This document shows positions 25,339 to 33,967 of a DNA stretch of 64,000 nucleotides, piece by piece. The notes beneath the pieces were generated by a model. It was given only the letters and a program-made list of their open reading frames with translations, was not told the origin of the DNA and ran no database searches. The stretch covers positions 62,001 through 126,000 of the forward strand of contig BTUU01000009.1 of assembly GCA_045863555.1 (NCBI GenBank). Reading direction: 5' to 3'. The number at the start of each line of letters is the position of its first letter. Within the stretch, counting starts at the first letter, position 1. This DNA is from JACRLV01 sp045863555 (lineage in GTDB: Bacteria; Planctomycetota; Phycisphaerae; UBA1845; Fen-1342). Both the position numbers and the translations under genes were made by a program.

Positions 25339-26897
25339 TTCTTCTCCCAGTGCAGCACCTGGCCATCGGCCTTGAGCGTTGCCGCGAGTTTTGCGTATTC
25401 GATCGCCTGCACGTCACAATCCGCTTCGATCGCCGCTGCGGCCGCGGTCGCCGCTGATTCGCCGAGGATCATGAAGACGGGTTCCATGCGAATCGAACCG
25501 TAGGCGATGTGCGAGGCGGAAAGGCAGACGGGGACGAGCAGGTTTGTGCACTCGGCGCGGCGGGGAACGATGGCGCGGTACGAGATCGGATACGGCGGGA
25601 AGCCGCCCACCTGCACGTCGCCCTCGTTGCGGACGTGGCCCGTGGCGTCGACGTAGCGCTGGACATTGTGCGAGTCCATCGTGTAGGCGGCGAGGCCGAC
25701 GGGGTCTTCGGCGGTGTGGCGGCCCTGGCAGTCGGCCTGCGTGACGACGTACTCACCGATCATGCGGCGGGCTTCGCGAATGTAAAGCTGCGGCGGCCAG
25801 TTGTCGGTCTCGGTGAACTCATCGCGGGCGGGGCCCCAGGTCTGGAATTCGCGGCGGACTTTTTCCGGGACGCGCGGGCTATTGGCCAGCGTCCACATGA
25901 GACCCTGCTGGTACGTCCGGTGGGCGGCGACGATGCGGTCGCGCGTGGCATAGTCGCCGTCGGCGTAGTCGTAGTTGCGGCCGATGAAGTCGGTCGAGAC
26001 GGCGAAGTTGTTGTTGCAGTCGGTCTTGCGGTTGGGCATCATCACCCGGTGCCAGGGGATGCGCTCGTCGCCTGCTTCGAAATTGCGCAGGAGCAGTTCG
26101 TACTCCAGCGGGTCATACCCCTCGGGCTTGGTCCAGTCGCGGCGATTCTCGGGTCTGTCCGTTGTACAGAGGCGATAGCAGTACGCCTGCACGCGGTGAT
26201 CGCCGCTGCCGTCCGATGCCGGTGGTTTCGGCTCGATGCCGGGGAGAAGACCGCTCGCCGGGTCGCCGGGTTTCACGTAGGGGTCAACGGTCTTCACAAA
26301 CTGGTGCTTGGTCGCGTTCGCCACTTGCACGCCGTTGAGTGTCTCGCCGTAACGCTCGTTGGGTTCCCGGCCGACGATGTACCCGACGCCGGCGCGGGCC
26401 ACGAGGTCGCCTTCGTACGTTGCGTCAATGAAAACGCGGCCGCGGATTTCGAGGCCCGATTCCATCGTGATCGCGACGATGCGCGGGCCCTGCTTTCGGA
26501 CGCCGCGGGCGAGGTCAAGGCGCTGGCCGCGCAGCACGTCGAGTTTGTTTTCACGGATGAGATCGTCGACCACGCGGGCCGCCACCTTCGGCTCGAAGGT
26601 CCAGGCCTCGCCCGTGCCGTACGCCTTGCCGACGCGGCGGTAGAAATCGCGGGCGAGGCCGCCGATGGCCTGTTTGTTCCCGATGTCCGTCGCGCCGAGT
26701 CCGCCGGTGGTCAGGCCGCCGAGATGTTGGCCCGGCTCGATGAGCAGGACGGAGCGCCCGAGCTTCGCCGCCTTGACCGCCGCGATGGTCCCGCTGGATG
26801 TGCCGCCGTAGACGATGATCTCAGCCTCGCGCGGGGCGGGGACGGTGGTTGACTGAATGCTGACCAGAACTGCGAGAATCCACATGGTGGGGGGCAT
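25335..26897 (-). CDS. FAD-dependent oxidoreductase (FAD_oxidored, PF12831 type), exported
   Basis: 520-aa flavoprotein with the dinucleotide-binding start EIIVYGGTSSGTIAAVKAAKLG and GQHLGGLTTGGLG, the signature of the PF12831 family that is very common in planctomycetes and other PVC bacteria. A later FIDATYEGDLVARAG matches the family motif. A hydrophobic N-terminal segment (MWILAVLVSIQSTTVPAP) suggests export. ATG 26897 is chosen; ATG 26885 would also keep the signal. The substrate is unknown; many relatives occur beside glycan-degrading genes. The stop overlaps the amidase start by four bases. Upstream, a perfect palindrome at 27017-27034 could be an operator. Confidence 0.88.
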   Translation of the reverse strand: MPPTMWILAVLVSIQSTTVPAPREAEIIVYGGTSSGTIAAVKAAKLGRSVLLIEPGQHLGGLTTGGLGATDIGNKQAIGGLARDFYRRVGKAYGTGEAWTFEPKVAARVVDDLIRENKLDVLRGQRLDLARGVRKQGPRIVAITMESGLEIRGRVFIDATYEGDLVARAGVGYIVGREPNERYGETLNGVQVANATKHQFVKTVDPYVKPGDPASGLLPGIEPKPPASDGSGDHRVQAYCYRLCTTDRPENRRDWTKPEGYDPLEYELLLRNFEAGDERIPWHRVMMPNRKTDCNNNFAVSTDFIGRNYDYADGDYATRDRIVAAHRTYQQGLMWTLANSPRVPEKVRREFQTWGPARDEFTETDNWPPQLYIREARRMIGEYVVTQADCQGRHTAEDPVGLAAYTMDSHNVQRYVDATGHVRNEGDVQVGGFPPYPISYRAIVPRRAECTNLLVPVCLSASHIAYGSIRMEPVFMILGESAATAAAAAIEADCDVQAIEYAKLAATLKADGQVLHWEKK

Positions 26898-27016
26898 TCT
26901 GGAGCTTTGCAACGCGGATTGCAAAGTGCAATTGCGGAGACGAGGCACACGTTGACCGTCTCTGACTTATCCGCGGCGGCCGGCTTCATACGCGCGAGAG
27001 CGCCATTTCGCTCATG

Positions 27017-27034
27017 TGCGCGAAATTTCGCGCA
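27017..27034. promoter_or_regulatory. 18-base perfect palindrome, candidate operator
   Basis: TGCGCGAAATTTCGCGCA reads the same on both strands. It sits 120 bases upstream of the FAD-oxidoreductase and 393 bases upstream of the PEP-CTERM gene. Palindromes of this form are typical dimeric-regulator sites; the regulator is unknown. Confidence 0.4.
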
Positions 27035-27344
27035 GGTCGAGGGCGTGACTGGCGTTCGACTCAGTCCTATGCTGCTGGATACGTAACGCGATAGCGATGC
27101 TTCTGAAGGTCGATACCGCGCACGGGCCGCCGTGCGGAGAATCGCGGCGGCGAATATGGGCTGGTGGCACGTCGATTGCTGCGGAGCTGAATTGACTCGG
27201 GAGATCGTCGGTTTCGATGATTCTCTCGCGACCCACCTGAAATTCGGCGGCCGTTACGAGGACGGCAACGTACGGGCGGCTGAACGCCAAGGTCGGAAAA
27301 CCAGCCCGGTCTGGGCCCATGGGCGCTTCCTGGAGAGGAGGCCT

Positions 27345-27371
27345 ATGCGTACCTTCAAGCAGAACACGTAG
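27345..27371 (+). CDS. Possible 8-residue leader peptide
   Basis: ATG 27345 is preceded at three to four bases by GAGAGGAGG, the best ribosome site in the region, and encodes only MRTFKQNT before TAG. A hairpin (TCGCC-CGAA-GGCGA, 27374-27387) follows three bases after the stop, and the PEP-CTERM gene starts at 27427. This arrangement resembles an attenuator leader. Alternatively it is the end of a 79-residue frame from 27132, which lacks coding features. Confidence 0.3.
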   Translation: MRTFKQNT

Positions 27372-27426
27372 GATCGCCCGAAGGCGACTCGCTTTGAGAA
27401 TGCACCAGTTATCGAGCGGAGTTCAC

Positions 27427-28329
27427 ATGAAACGCCGGCAGTCAACGTACAACCTGAGTTTTCGATCCGTCCTGTCCGCCGTCGCGCGGCACCTGTGCAC
27501 ACGTCTCGCGGCGGCGGCGGATCGTTCGAGCCGGGGCATCCTGATGCCATTGTTGACGCTCGGTTTTTTGCTCTCCGCTCTTTCGGGCGTATCGCGGGCG
27601 GAGCAGTTCTGGGTGGCATGGGAAGGCAATGATTATCCGGAGAACGAAGGCTGGGAACGCAGTCATTACGTGAACGGTCCGCCAGCGATACGAACGCTCG
27701 CGGATGGAATCATGACGCTCGATGGGATGGAGAGCGTCGAGGTCACGGACATGTACCGGATGTATCGTCCCCTCAATCCTGGGCCAGGGGAGGAATTCGT
27801 GGCACAGTGGCGCCTTCGGGTCAATGTGATTGGAAATCCGAATTTCCCCTATGACCCTGGGGTCGCCATTTATGGTGACAACTACGAGCACGTCCTTCTC
27901 GTGTTCGGCGTGAACGAATTCTATAGCATACTCGAACGTCGTTTTACATCGTTTGACAAAGACATGTTCCACACATGGGAACTTCGATCATCCAACATGG
28001 GTACTTTTTCCCTAGCGCTTGACAACACGGTTGTCTATGCTGGCGCGTTCGCCCAAGCTGTGGCAGTCGGGGGTCGGATCTCGTGGGGCGATCTTGTCTA
28101 TGGTTCTAACAGCGTGTCGGAGTGGGACTATTTTCGGTTCGGAGTCATTCCCGAACCCTCTTCAAGTGTAACGATCCTTCTGCTGCTCTTGGCAGCTGGA
28201 GGTGCTAGGAGATTCAGATGTTCAGGATATTCGACATCTTCGCGTGTTTGGTCATCGGAGTTTCGATCAGCGCAGCGGACGTCGTCGAGTGGACCGGTAC
28301 CCGGACGCCGGGTACGGACTACGTCGTGA
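27427..28329 (+). CDS. Exported PEP-CTERM protein with unusual extra tail
   Basis: 300 aa. A long, basic signal region (to about residue 58, core LMPLLTLGFLLSALSGV) leads to a mature domain with aromatic, beta-rich sequence (VAWEGNDYPENEGWERSHYV). The C-terminal sorting signal VIPEPSSSVTILLLLLAAGGARRFR (PEP motif, hydrophobic helix, arginine cluster) would normally end the protein, but the frame runs on for about 35 more residues and overlaps the next gene by 112 bases. GGAG lies 7 bases before ATG 27427. One 60-base line counts at 42 % GC, far below the genome norm. PEP-CTERM proteins are processed by exosortase; none is in the window. A ligand-binding or surface role is inferred. Confidence 0.68.
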   Translation: MKRRQSTYNLSFRSVLSAVARHLCTRLAAAADRSSRGILMPLLTLGFLLSALSGVSRAEQFWVAWEGNDYPENEGWERSHYVNGPPAIRTLADGIMTLDGMESVEVTDMYRMYRPLNPGPGEEFVAQWRLRVNVIGNPNFPYDPGVAIYGDNYEHVLLVFGVNEFYSILERRFTSFDKDMFHTWELRSSNMGTFSLALDNTVVYAGAFAQAVAVGGRISWGDLVYGSNSVSEWDYFRFGVIPEPSSSVTILLLLLAAGGARRFRCSGYSTSSRVWSSEFRSAQRTSSSGPVPGRRVRTTS

Positions 28330-30380
28330 CCGATGGGATCAACGTCGAGATTCGGGCCAATGGTGTCTTCAAATTTCATTCTGAGGATGTCAACGGCAAT
28401 CTGGACGTTATCGGCAGTATTACTATTGCCGATTCAGTGACGGGGACGGTGACCCTCTATATCGAGAGAGACACGGACAACGACAGTCCCGGCGCAACCA
28501 ACTGCGGCTTACTCAACCTGACGAACCAAAACGCGACGCCGGTCATCGGGAACCTTGCGGAACTCCGCATCACTGGCAGCTTCGGCGGGAGCGGGAACAG
28601 CACAGTCGCCGGTATCACCGGGGTCGTCGACATCGACACCGACCTGGTGGGAAACCTTACTGCGACGACGGTGTCCGGCAACATCACGGTCGACCACGAA
28701 TTGCTCGGTTCCCTTACCGCCAGCTCTTTCGCCAACATCAACATTCGCCCCACTGGTTCCGGTGTCGGAATCGTCCACACCGGGAATATCACGATTGGCG
28801 GCGACTACGCGGGAACGATCGACATCAACGCCGGCGGATACGTCGGGACGATCCTGATTCAAGGCGACCTGACCGGAGTCGTCGAGTGCGTCAACCTGAG
28901 CGGCACATCTTCTCCGCTCCGAACCGGCAAGGTGGAAGTCACGGGCGACCTGGACGGCGGCCGCATCGCCTTCTCGGGCCTCGTGCAATACGACGCTGCC
29001 AGCAGCGAGGCAGCGATGATTCTCATCGGCGGCAGCATTATCGGCTCTCGGGCGACGCCGCTGATCGAGGTGGGTACGCTCACGAACACGGTCGGCGTCA
29101 ACGGATGCCTGACGGATGCGAACAGCGCCGGCCCTGAAATCTACATTCACACGATGAATGCGGGCATTCGGCATGCAGGCGCTGTGACGATCGACTATGA
29201 CGGAGGAGACGCCGACAGCAGTGCCTGCTGGACGACCGGCGCACAGATTCGGGCGGGCAACGACTTCTACGACATGGACGATGCGAACGGCGGAACGGTG
29301 AACGTGTGGTTCATCGGCGACTGCAAGGGCGACTTCAATGGAGACGGCGCCGTTTCGTCCGCCGACTCGACTCCCTACAATCTCTGGAAAAGCACGCCAA
29401 CTGGGACCGACAGCTACGAGGAACTCTACGCCGGGCTGGAGGGGAGCGCAGCGTTTCACGGGGATGGAGATTTCAGCGGAACATGTTGCAGCACGACCGA
29501 CAACAACAGAGTCAGCAACCTCATCAATCAGGGCTGCTGCCTTACGTCGCAGACCTCCTTCCGTGGCCTGGCGGACTGTGATAACGACTTCGACACCGAT
29601 CTTTCCGACCTGACGATTCTGCTCTCCAATTTTGGCACCCAATCGGGCGCCACGGAGGATCAGGGAGATTTCGATCCCGCTGGCGGCGACGGTGACGTCG
29701 ACATTTCGGATCTCTCGCTCCTGCTTTCGAATTTTGGGACGATCTGGAATCCCTGCACCGGCTTGCCCTCCCCGCTGACGGGTTCGGTCACGATCTCCGT
29801 CGACGGGTACGAAACTGGCTATTCGGGAGGTGGGTTCGAAGGCGAGAAATACCACTTCGTGTTCGATGCGATCGTCACTATCAACACCGGCGCGGACGAC
29901 TGGACGGGCAGCGGCGTGACCGTAACAGCGGCCAACAGCGCGGCGTTTCTGCTCGTTCCAGACGCCGAAAACCCACCGGTCCCGGGCTCGTCGATTCCGG
30001 ACAAGTACGCAACTTTCTTCAGCGTGCCCTACAGTGTGAACGCGTCGAGCCGGTTTACGACGCCGTTTCCCACGGGCGGACTCGTCGGAAGGTACACGGG
30101 GTCCGGCGGCTACGCCTACAGCACGTCTGTAATCAATGCCGCCTGGTACGACATGAACAGCACGTCAAACGACGGCCCGGCCGCGGTCTTCCGCGTCGTT
30201 ATCGACGTGAGCGGCGTCAGCGGGGCGGACACGTCCGGCGGCTTCGGGAGCGTGTACTTCACGACCGGGACGCCGGGCTCGGGCGACATCAAGGTCGCGG
30301 ACATGACGTTTGAGGTCGAGCACAAGTACGACGACTCGGGTGCGACGACCGTGAGCGGGTCGTTTTATGTGACGGATTAG
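28218..30380 (+). CDS. Exported repeat protein with internal dockerin-like domain
   Basis: 720 aa. A signal peptide (MFRIFDIFACLVIGVSISAA) is preceded by AGGAG. Residues 20-330 are short repeated strands with G/D-rich turns (NGNLDVIGSITI, LVGNLTATTVSGNITV, LTGVVECVNLSG), probably a beta-helix. Residues 370-515 hold dockerin-type calcium loops, including DFNGDGAVSSAD, DCDNDFDTDLSDL and GDGDVDISDL, each followed by LLSNFG in the latter two. A C-terminal beta-sandwich-like domain (residues 520-720) follows, so the dockerin is internal rather than terminal, which is unusual. It overlaps the PEP-CTERM gene by 112 bases and shares its lower GC. Surface or matrix protein; substrate unknown. Confidence 0.75.
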   Translation: MFRIFDIFACLVIGVSISAADVVEWTGTRTPGTDYVVTDGINVEIRANGVFKFHSEDVNGNLDVIGSITIADSVTGTVTLYIERDTDNDSPGATNCGLLNLTNQNATPVIGNLAELRITGSFGGSGNSTVAGITGVVDIDTDLVGNLTATTVSGNITVDHELLGSLTASSFANINIRPTGSGVGIVHTGNITIGGDYAGTIDINAGGYVGTILIQGDLTGVVECVNLSGTSSPLRTGKVEVTGDLDGGRIAFSGLVQYDAASSEAAMILIGGSIIGSRATPLIEVGTLTNTVGVNGCLTDANSAGPEIYIHTMNAGIRHAGAVTIDYDGGDADSSACWTTGAQIRAGNDFYDMDDANGGTVNVWFIGDCKGDFNGDGAVSSADSTPYNLWKSTPTGTDSYEELYAGLEGSAAFHGDGDFSGTCCSTTDNNRVSNLINQGCCLTSQTSFRGLADCDNDFDTDLSDLTILLSNFGTQSGATEDQGDFDPAGGDGDVDISDLSLLLSNFGTIWNPCTGLPSPLTGSVTISVDGYETGYSGGGFEGEKYHFVFDAIVTINTGADDWTGSGVTVTAANSAAFLLVPDAENPPVPGSSIPDKYATFFSVPYSVNASSRFTTPFPTGGLVGRYTGSGGYAYSTSVINAAWYDMNSTSNDGPAAVFRVVIDVSGVSGADTSGGFGSVYFTTGTPGSGDIKVADMTFEVEHKYDDSGATTVSGSFYVTD

Positions 30381-30548
30381 CCGTTTTTTGCAACACGAAT
30401 GACGGCACTCGGATGGCGCCCTGTCGGCAGCGAAACTGTCGGCGGGGCGCCTGCGTGTCCACGCGCCGGACGCCGACACAGCGGGGACGCGCGCGTTTCC
30501 GCATTCCTCGCCTCGTCGATTACGCTGCGCAGCCGAAAGGAGTCTCCA

Positions 30549-31511
30549 ATGCGACTGGCCCTCGCCTTTCTTCTTAGCATTCCTCTTCTCGGTTGCGTCT
30601 CGAACGAACGAATCCGCGAAGTTTCCGGCCCCTCGATCGCCGCCGACGCACCCGAGCGCCGCCCCGAGGCCACCTCGCTCCTCGGCCGGCCGCTCTTTGC
30701 GCTCGCCCCGGGCGCAAACCCCGACGCCGAGGCGAATCTCGCCGCCGCCCGCCAGGCCTGGGAGGCCGACCCGAACAACGTCGACAAAACGATCTGGCTC
30801 GGCCGGCGGCTCGGCTATCTGTGGCGGATGAATGACGCGATCACCGTGTTTACGGTGGGACTCGAGCGCGATCGAAATGACGTGCGTCTGCTGCGGCATC
30901 GCGGGCACCGGTTCCTCAGCCTGCGCCGCTTCGCCGACGCCCGGGCTGACCTTGAACGCGCCGCCAACCTCCTCCAGCCCTCGCACGACGATGTGGAGCC
31001 CGACGGCCTGCCGAACGCGAAGAACCAGCCGCTGACATCGACGGCGTTCAATGTCTGGTATCACCTGATGCTCGTGCGGTACTTCCAGGGCGACTTCGCG
31101 GGCGCGGAAAAGGCGTGGTCGGCCAGCCGCGTGACGGAGGCGGCGGCGTATCCCGACAACCAGGTCGCGACGGCGTACTGGGGCGTGCTGATCCTGAAAC
31201 GGGCCGGTTATGACGGCGAGGCGGGGGCGCTGCTGAAGTCGATCCCGGAGCGCCCCGAATTGCTGGAGAATCACGCGTATTACCAGCTGCTGCGCTACTT
31301 TCGCGGCGAGATCGGCGAATTGGAGCTTCGCGCGGCCGGCGACAAGGGGACGATCGATCCGGCCACGATTGGCTACGGGATCGGCATCTGGCGGAAGCTC
31401 AACGGCGATGTCGCCGGCGCGCGGCAGGAGTTCGAGAGCGTTCTTGAGACCGGCTCGTGGCCGGCGTTCGGTTACATCGCCGCGGAAGTGGAGCTGACGC
31501 GGAATCGCTGA
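30549..31511 (+). CDS. TPR-like lipoprotein
   Basis: 320 aa. Signal peptide with lipobox LLGC (MRLALAFLLSIPLLGC) marks a lipoprotein; GAAAGGAG lies just upstream of ATG 30549. The mature protein contains TPR-like helix pairs, such as AEANLAAARQAWEADPNNVDKTIWLGRRLGYLWRMNDAITVF and FADARADLERAANLL (each motif quoted only in part in the record: DPNNVDKTIWLGRRLGY). Such proteins serve as assembly platforms on the periplasmic side of a membrane. It ends only three bases from the convergent phosphodiesterase gene, leaving no room for a separate terminator. No partner is evident. Confidence 0.75.
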   Translation: MRLALAFLLSIPLLGCVSNERIREVSGPSIAADAPERRPEATSLLGRPLFALAPGANPDAEANLAAARQAWEADPNNVDKTIWLGRRLGYLWRMNDAITVFTVGLERDRNDVRLLRHRGHRFLSLRRFADARADLERAANLLQPSHDDVEPDGLPNAKNQPLTSTAFNVWYHLMLVRYFQGDFAGAEKAWSASRVTEAAAYPDNQVATAYWGVLILKRAGYDGEAGALLKSIPERPELLENHAYYQLLRYFRGEIGELELRAAGDKGTIDPATIGYGIGIWRKLNGDVAGARQEFESVLETGSWPAFGYIAAEVELTRNR

Positions 31512-31514
31512 CGG

Positions 31515-33179
31515 CTACTCGCAGACGACGCCGAAGCGTGCGAGGAGCGACGACAGGTCGGACAGCGTGACGCTGCCGTCGCCGTCGAGTTCGCCCTGCT
31601 CGTAGGTTGCATCGCCGGCGCGGCCGAAATTCGTCAGGAGCGTCGCGAGATCGGTCAGCTCGACGCGATGGTTGCGGTCCAGGTCGGCAAGGCAGCCCGT
31701 CCGCATGACCGTGAATTCGATGTTGTCTGCATAGCCGTCGGTCGCGCTGCCGTCGAAGCGCTGGCTGCGCAGCTCGACGGTCGCGCGGCGGGTTCCGGGC
31801 GGAACGGCGGCGCTGGCCGAGCGGGGGAGCAGGGCGGTCTGGTTGCCGCGCTCGGCGGGTGTGACGGGGCCGATGATTACGCTGGCGAGCTCACCTCCGC
31901 TCGCGGAACGAAATCGGACGCGCACGCTGGCCTGGTCGCGCTGGGTGAGGTAGCCGCCGAGGTACGCGCTCAGGCGATACGTTGCCCAGCCGGCGTCGAT
32001 GCTCGGGGCGAGCGGCGCGAGGTCGATGTCCTGCACGATCGTGGCGTCGCCCATCGAGCCGGCGCAGAAGAAATTCGAATCGCGCTCGGGCGGTCCGGGG
32101 TCGGAGAGCGCCGGCCAGCCGCCGGGCGAGTCGTAGCGGATGAGCGTCATGCCGCTGGGGCCGGGGTCGTCCCAGCCGGAGATGTGCTGATCGGGCAGCC
32201 AGTCGGAGAAGCCGCGGTCGTATTCTCCGTCGCCGTTGAAGATGAGATTCTGCTGGAAGCGGGCCGGCGTGGGGCCGGTCGGTGCGACGCCGACCGCGTG
32301 ACCGTCGAGCTGCCGCACGGGATCGACGGTCGCCTGCATGTGTGCGAGGACGGTGCGCGCGACGTCGACGTTCTTCGGCTGCGGGTAGACGACGCCGGGG
32401 GGAACGGTCGGACCGGCGACGATGAAGGGGATGCGGCGTTTTTCCGGCGTGCCGCCGCCGTGCGAACCGTCGGGGCTGCCGCCGTGGTCGGAGGTGATGA
32501 CGATCTGCCAGTTTTCGTTGAGGTAATCCGGACGGTGTTCGAGTGCTTCGAGCATGCGGCCGATCTGCCCGTCCGTATTCGCGATCTCGGCCAAATACCC
32601 CGCCGATGAAGGGTCGAAGCCGTAGGTGTGGCCGGCGACGTCGACATCGGAGAGGAAGATAAAGAGCGCATCCGGGTCCAGCGTCACCGTCGGGTGCGTA
32701 CCGCGGAGGATGCGGACGACGTCCTGCGTCGCGCGCTCGTCGCCGTCCGCGATGTAGTCGTAGAACAGGGCGAGGTCGGCGCTCGTGGGCTGGCTGTAGT
32801 GGGCCGCATCCCAGGTATGAACGCGGATCGTGTGGAGGCCCGGGTCGAATTCTTCGAGCAGGCTCAGGTAATCGGGCCAGTCGGCGAGGTGGTTATTGGA
32901 GTAATCGTTGGTCGTGACATTGTGCCGGTCGCGGTGGACGCCGTGGAGGATCGTGGAGTGGTTCGGACCGCTGAAGGTGAGGTCCTCACATTGAGCGTCG
33001 AGGCTGAACGCGCCGCTGGCAATCAGGCTGTCGAGGTAGGGTGCGTCGGCCGGTGCGATCGCGTCGGGGCGCAGGCCGTCGACGGCGATGACGAGCGATT
33101 TTCGAACGTCTTGTCCGACGGCCGGGGCGAGGGCCAGTCCGGCCGCGAGGAGACGGGCGAACGTGCATCGACGAATCAT
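31515..33179 (-). CDS. Exported type I phosphodiesterase/alkaline-phosphatase-fold enzyme with dockerin tail
   Basis: 554 aa. Signal peptide ends APAVGQ. Residues 25-290 are a type I phosphodiesterase/nucleotide pyrophosphatase domain: VIAVDGLRPD (metal Asp), FSGPNHSTILHG (nucleophile region, with Ser where Thr is usual), FLSDVDVAGHTYG (metal Asp and His) and TSDHGGSPDGSHGGG (Asp, His, His). Residues 320-500 are a beta-sandwich, possibly carbohydrate-binding. The C-terminal 50 residues carry dockerin loops DLDRNHRVELTDL and ELDGDGSVTLSDL. Start ATG 33179 has GGGGGAT upstream. It probably cleaves phosphodiesters or sulfates outside the cell; substrate unknown. Convergent, three-base gap from the TPR lipoprotein. 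Confidence 0.85.
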   Translation of the reverse strand: MIRRCTFARLLAAGLALAPAVGQDVRKSLVIAVDGLRPDAIAPADAPYLDSLIASGAFSLDAQCEDLTFSGPNHSTILHGVHRDRHNVTTNDYSNNHLADWPDYLSLLEEFDPGLHTIRVHTWDAAHYSQPTSADLALFYDYIADGDERATQDVVRILRGTHPTVTLDPDALFIFLSDVDVAGHTYGFDPSSAGYLAEIANTDGQIGRMLEALEHRPDYLNENWQIVITSDHGGSPDGSHGGGTPEKRRIPFIVAGPTVPPGVVYPQPKNVDVARTVLAHMQATVDPVRQLDGHAVGVAPTGPTPARFQQNLIFNGDGEYDRGFSDWLPDQHISGWDDPGPSGMTLIRYDSPGGWPALSDPGPPERDSNFFCAGSMGDATIVQDIDLAPLAPSIDAGWATYRLSAYLGGYLTQRDQASVRVRFRSASGGELASVIIGPVTPAERGNQTALLPRSASAAVPPGTRRATVELRSQRFDGSATDGYADNIEFTVMRTGCLADLDRNHRVELTDLATLLTNFGRAGDATYEQGELDGDGSVTLSDLSSLLARFGVVCE

Positions 33180-33303
33180 GAGAATCCCCCGGTGCGATGT
33201 GTTCGCCCATGATAACACGCGGGATCGAGAGGGCTCGCGGGTACGGCGGCGCGGGATGAGACTTTGGGCCTATCTAACCGGTGCGAAGGGAGCGGATCGT
33301 GGT

Positions 33304-33358
33304 CGAAAAAAAAGGCGTGCGGCACCCTTTGGGTATTGGCGCGGTCTTAGGGTGCCGC
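33304..33358 (-). terminator. Minus-strand intrinsic terminator with no obvious gene behind it
   Basis: Perfect 10-base stem GCGGCACCCT (33319-33328) and complement (33349-33358) with a 20-base loop, followed on the minus strand by an eight-T run (33306-33313 on plus is A-rich). It lies 125 bases upstream of the phosphodiesterase start and downstream, on that strand, of no annotated gene, so it could close a small RNA or act as a leader attenuator. Confidence 0.5.
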
Positions 33359-33494
33359 AGCGAGTGGAAGCAAGTTGTTGAACTTCAAGGACTTATCGTC
33401 GCCGGTTCGCCCTGTGCACTCTCGGCGACTGTCTGCCCAAGATACAGTATAGCCAGAGGCGCTTCTCCGTCAATGGGTTCAATCGTTATTTTAT

Positions 33495-33515
33495 TCGGAA
33501 TTTCCGAAATTCCGA
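33495..33515. promoter_or_regulatory. Palindromic operator upstream of the PadR gene
   Basis: Arms TCGGAATTTC and GAAATTCCGA with a single central base form a perfect 10+1+10 inverted repeat, ending 10 bases before the -35 box. Best explained as the binding site of a dimeric regulator, most simply the PadR protein itself; inferred. Confidence 0.55.
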
Positions 33516-33525
33516 CTTGAGGAAC

Positions 33526-33554
33526 TTGGCACTCATATATTGATCAGCTATATT
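33526..33554 (+). promoter_or_regulatory. Sigma-70 promoter of the PadR-HAAS operon
   Basis: TTGGCA (33526-33531), 17-base spacer, TATATT (33549-33554). Transcription should begin near 33561, only about 8 bases before ATG 33569, so the mRNA is nearly leaderless; no ribosome site is visible there. Confidence 0.65.
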
Positions 33555-33568
33555 TAGTTCAGCAACCT

Positions 33569-33967
33569 ATGGATGGAAACCCGAGAGACAACCCGTTCGG
33601 CCGTGATCTGCTCCGCGGGAGCCTGGATCTGATGATCCTGAGCAACCTGAGCGGCGGAGAGCGATACGGCTACCAGATTCTGAGCGACCTGCGGGACCAG
33701 AGTCGCGGCAAGGTGGATCTGAAGGCGGGGACGCTCTATCCGCTGCTTCACAAGCTGGAAGCCGAAGGCTGCGTGCAGAGTCGCTGGGATGACTCGACCG
33801 GCCGCGATCGGAAGTGGTACTCGATCACCGACAAAGGGCGTCATCGGCTGGCGGCCGACGCCCGCGAATGGCTCGATTATGCGGCGTGCGTGCGGGGAAT
33901 GCTCGCACCGCTGCTGGGAAAAGCGGATGAGCCGCGCGCGACGCCGGCCCAGCCGCATTCGACGTGA
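33569..33967 (+). CDS. PadR-family transcriptional regulator
   Basis: 132-aa winged-helix repressor. GSLDLMILSNLSGGERYGYQI leads the helix-turn-helix, then LKAGTLYPLLHKLEAEGCV and the wing WYSITDKGRHRL, all standard for PadR. The C-terminal helix for dimerisation is short, as in PadR-s1 proteins. Its stop overlaps the next gene start (GTGA, 33964-33967), so the two are translationally coupled. The operator palindrome at 33495-33515 and promoter at 33526-33554 lie directly upstream, suggesting autoregulation. PadR next to a HAAS-domain membrane protein is a recurrent pairing in bacteria, where the regulator controls the membrane partner. Confidence 0.9.
   Translation: MDGNPRDNPFGRDLLRGSLDLMILSNLSGGERYGYQILSDLRDQSRGKVDLKAGTLYPLLHKLEAEGCVQSRWDDSTGRDRKWYSITDKGRHRLAADAREWLDYAACVRGMLAPLLGKADEPRATPAQPHST

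Larger units (their letters stand above)
26898..27426. other. 529-base intergenic region between divergent genes
   Basis: No convincing large gene. It holds the perfect palindrome at 27017-27034, a tiny leader ORF with an ideal ribosome site at 27345-27371, and a short hairpin at 27374-27387 (listed separately). Open frames across it lack coding character. Confidence 0.55.

Noticed and set aside
33281..33520. 79-residue plus-strand frame
   Set aside because: No ribosome site, overlaps a terminator and a palindrome, no domain.
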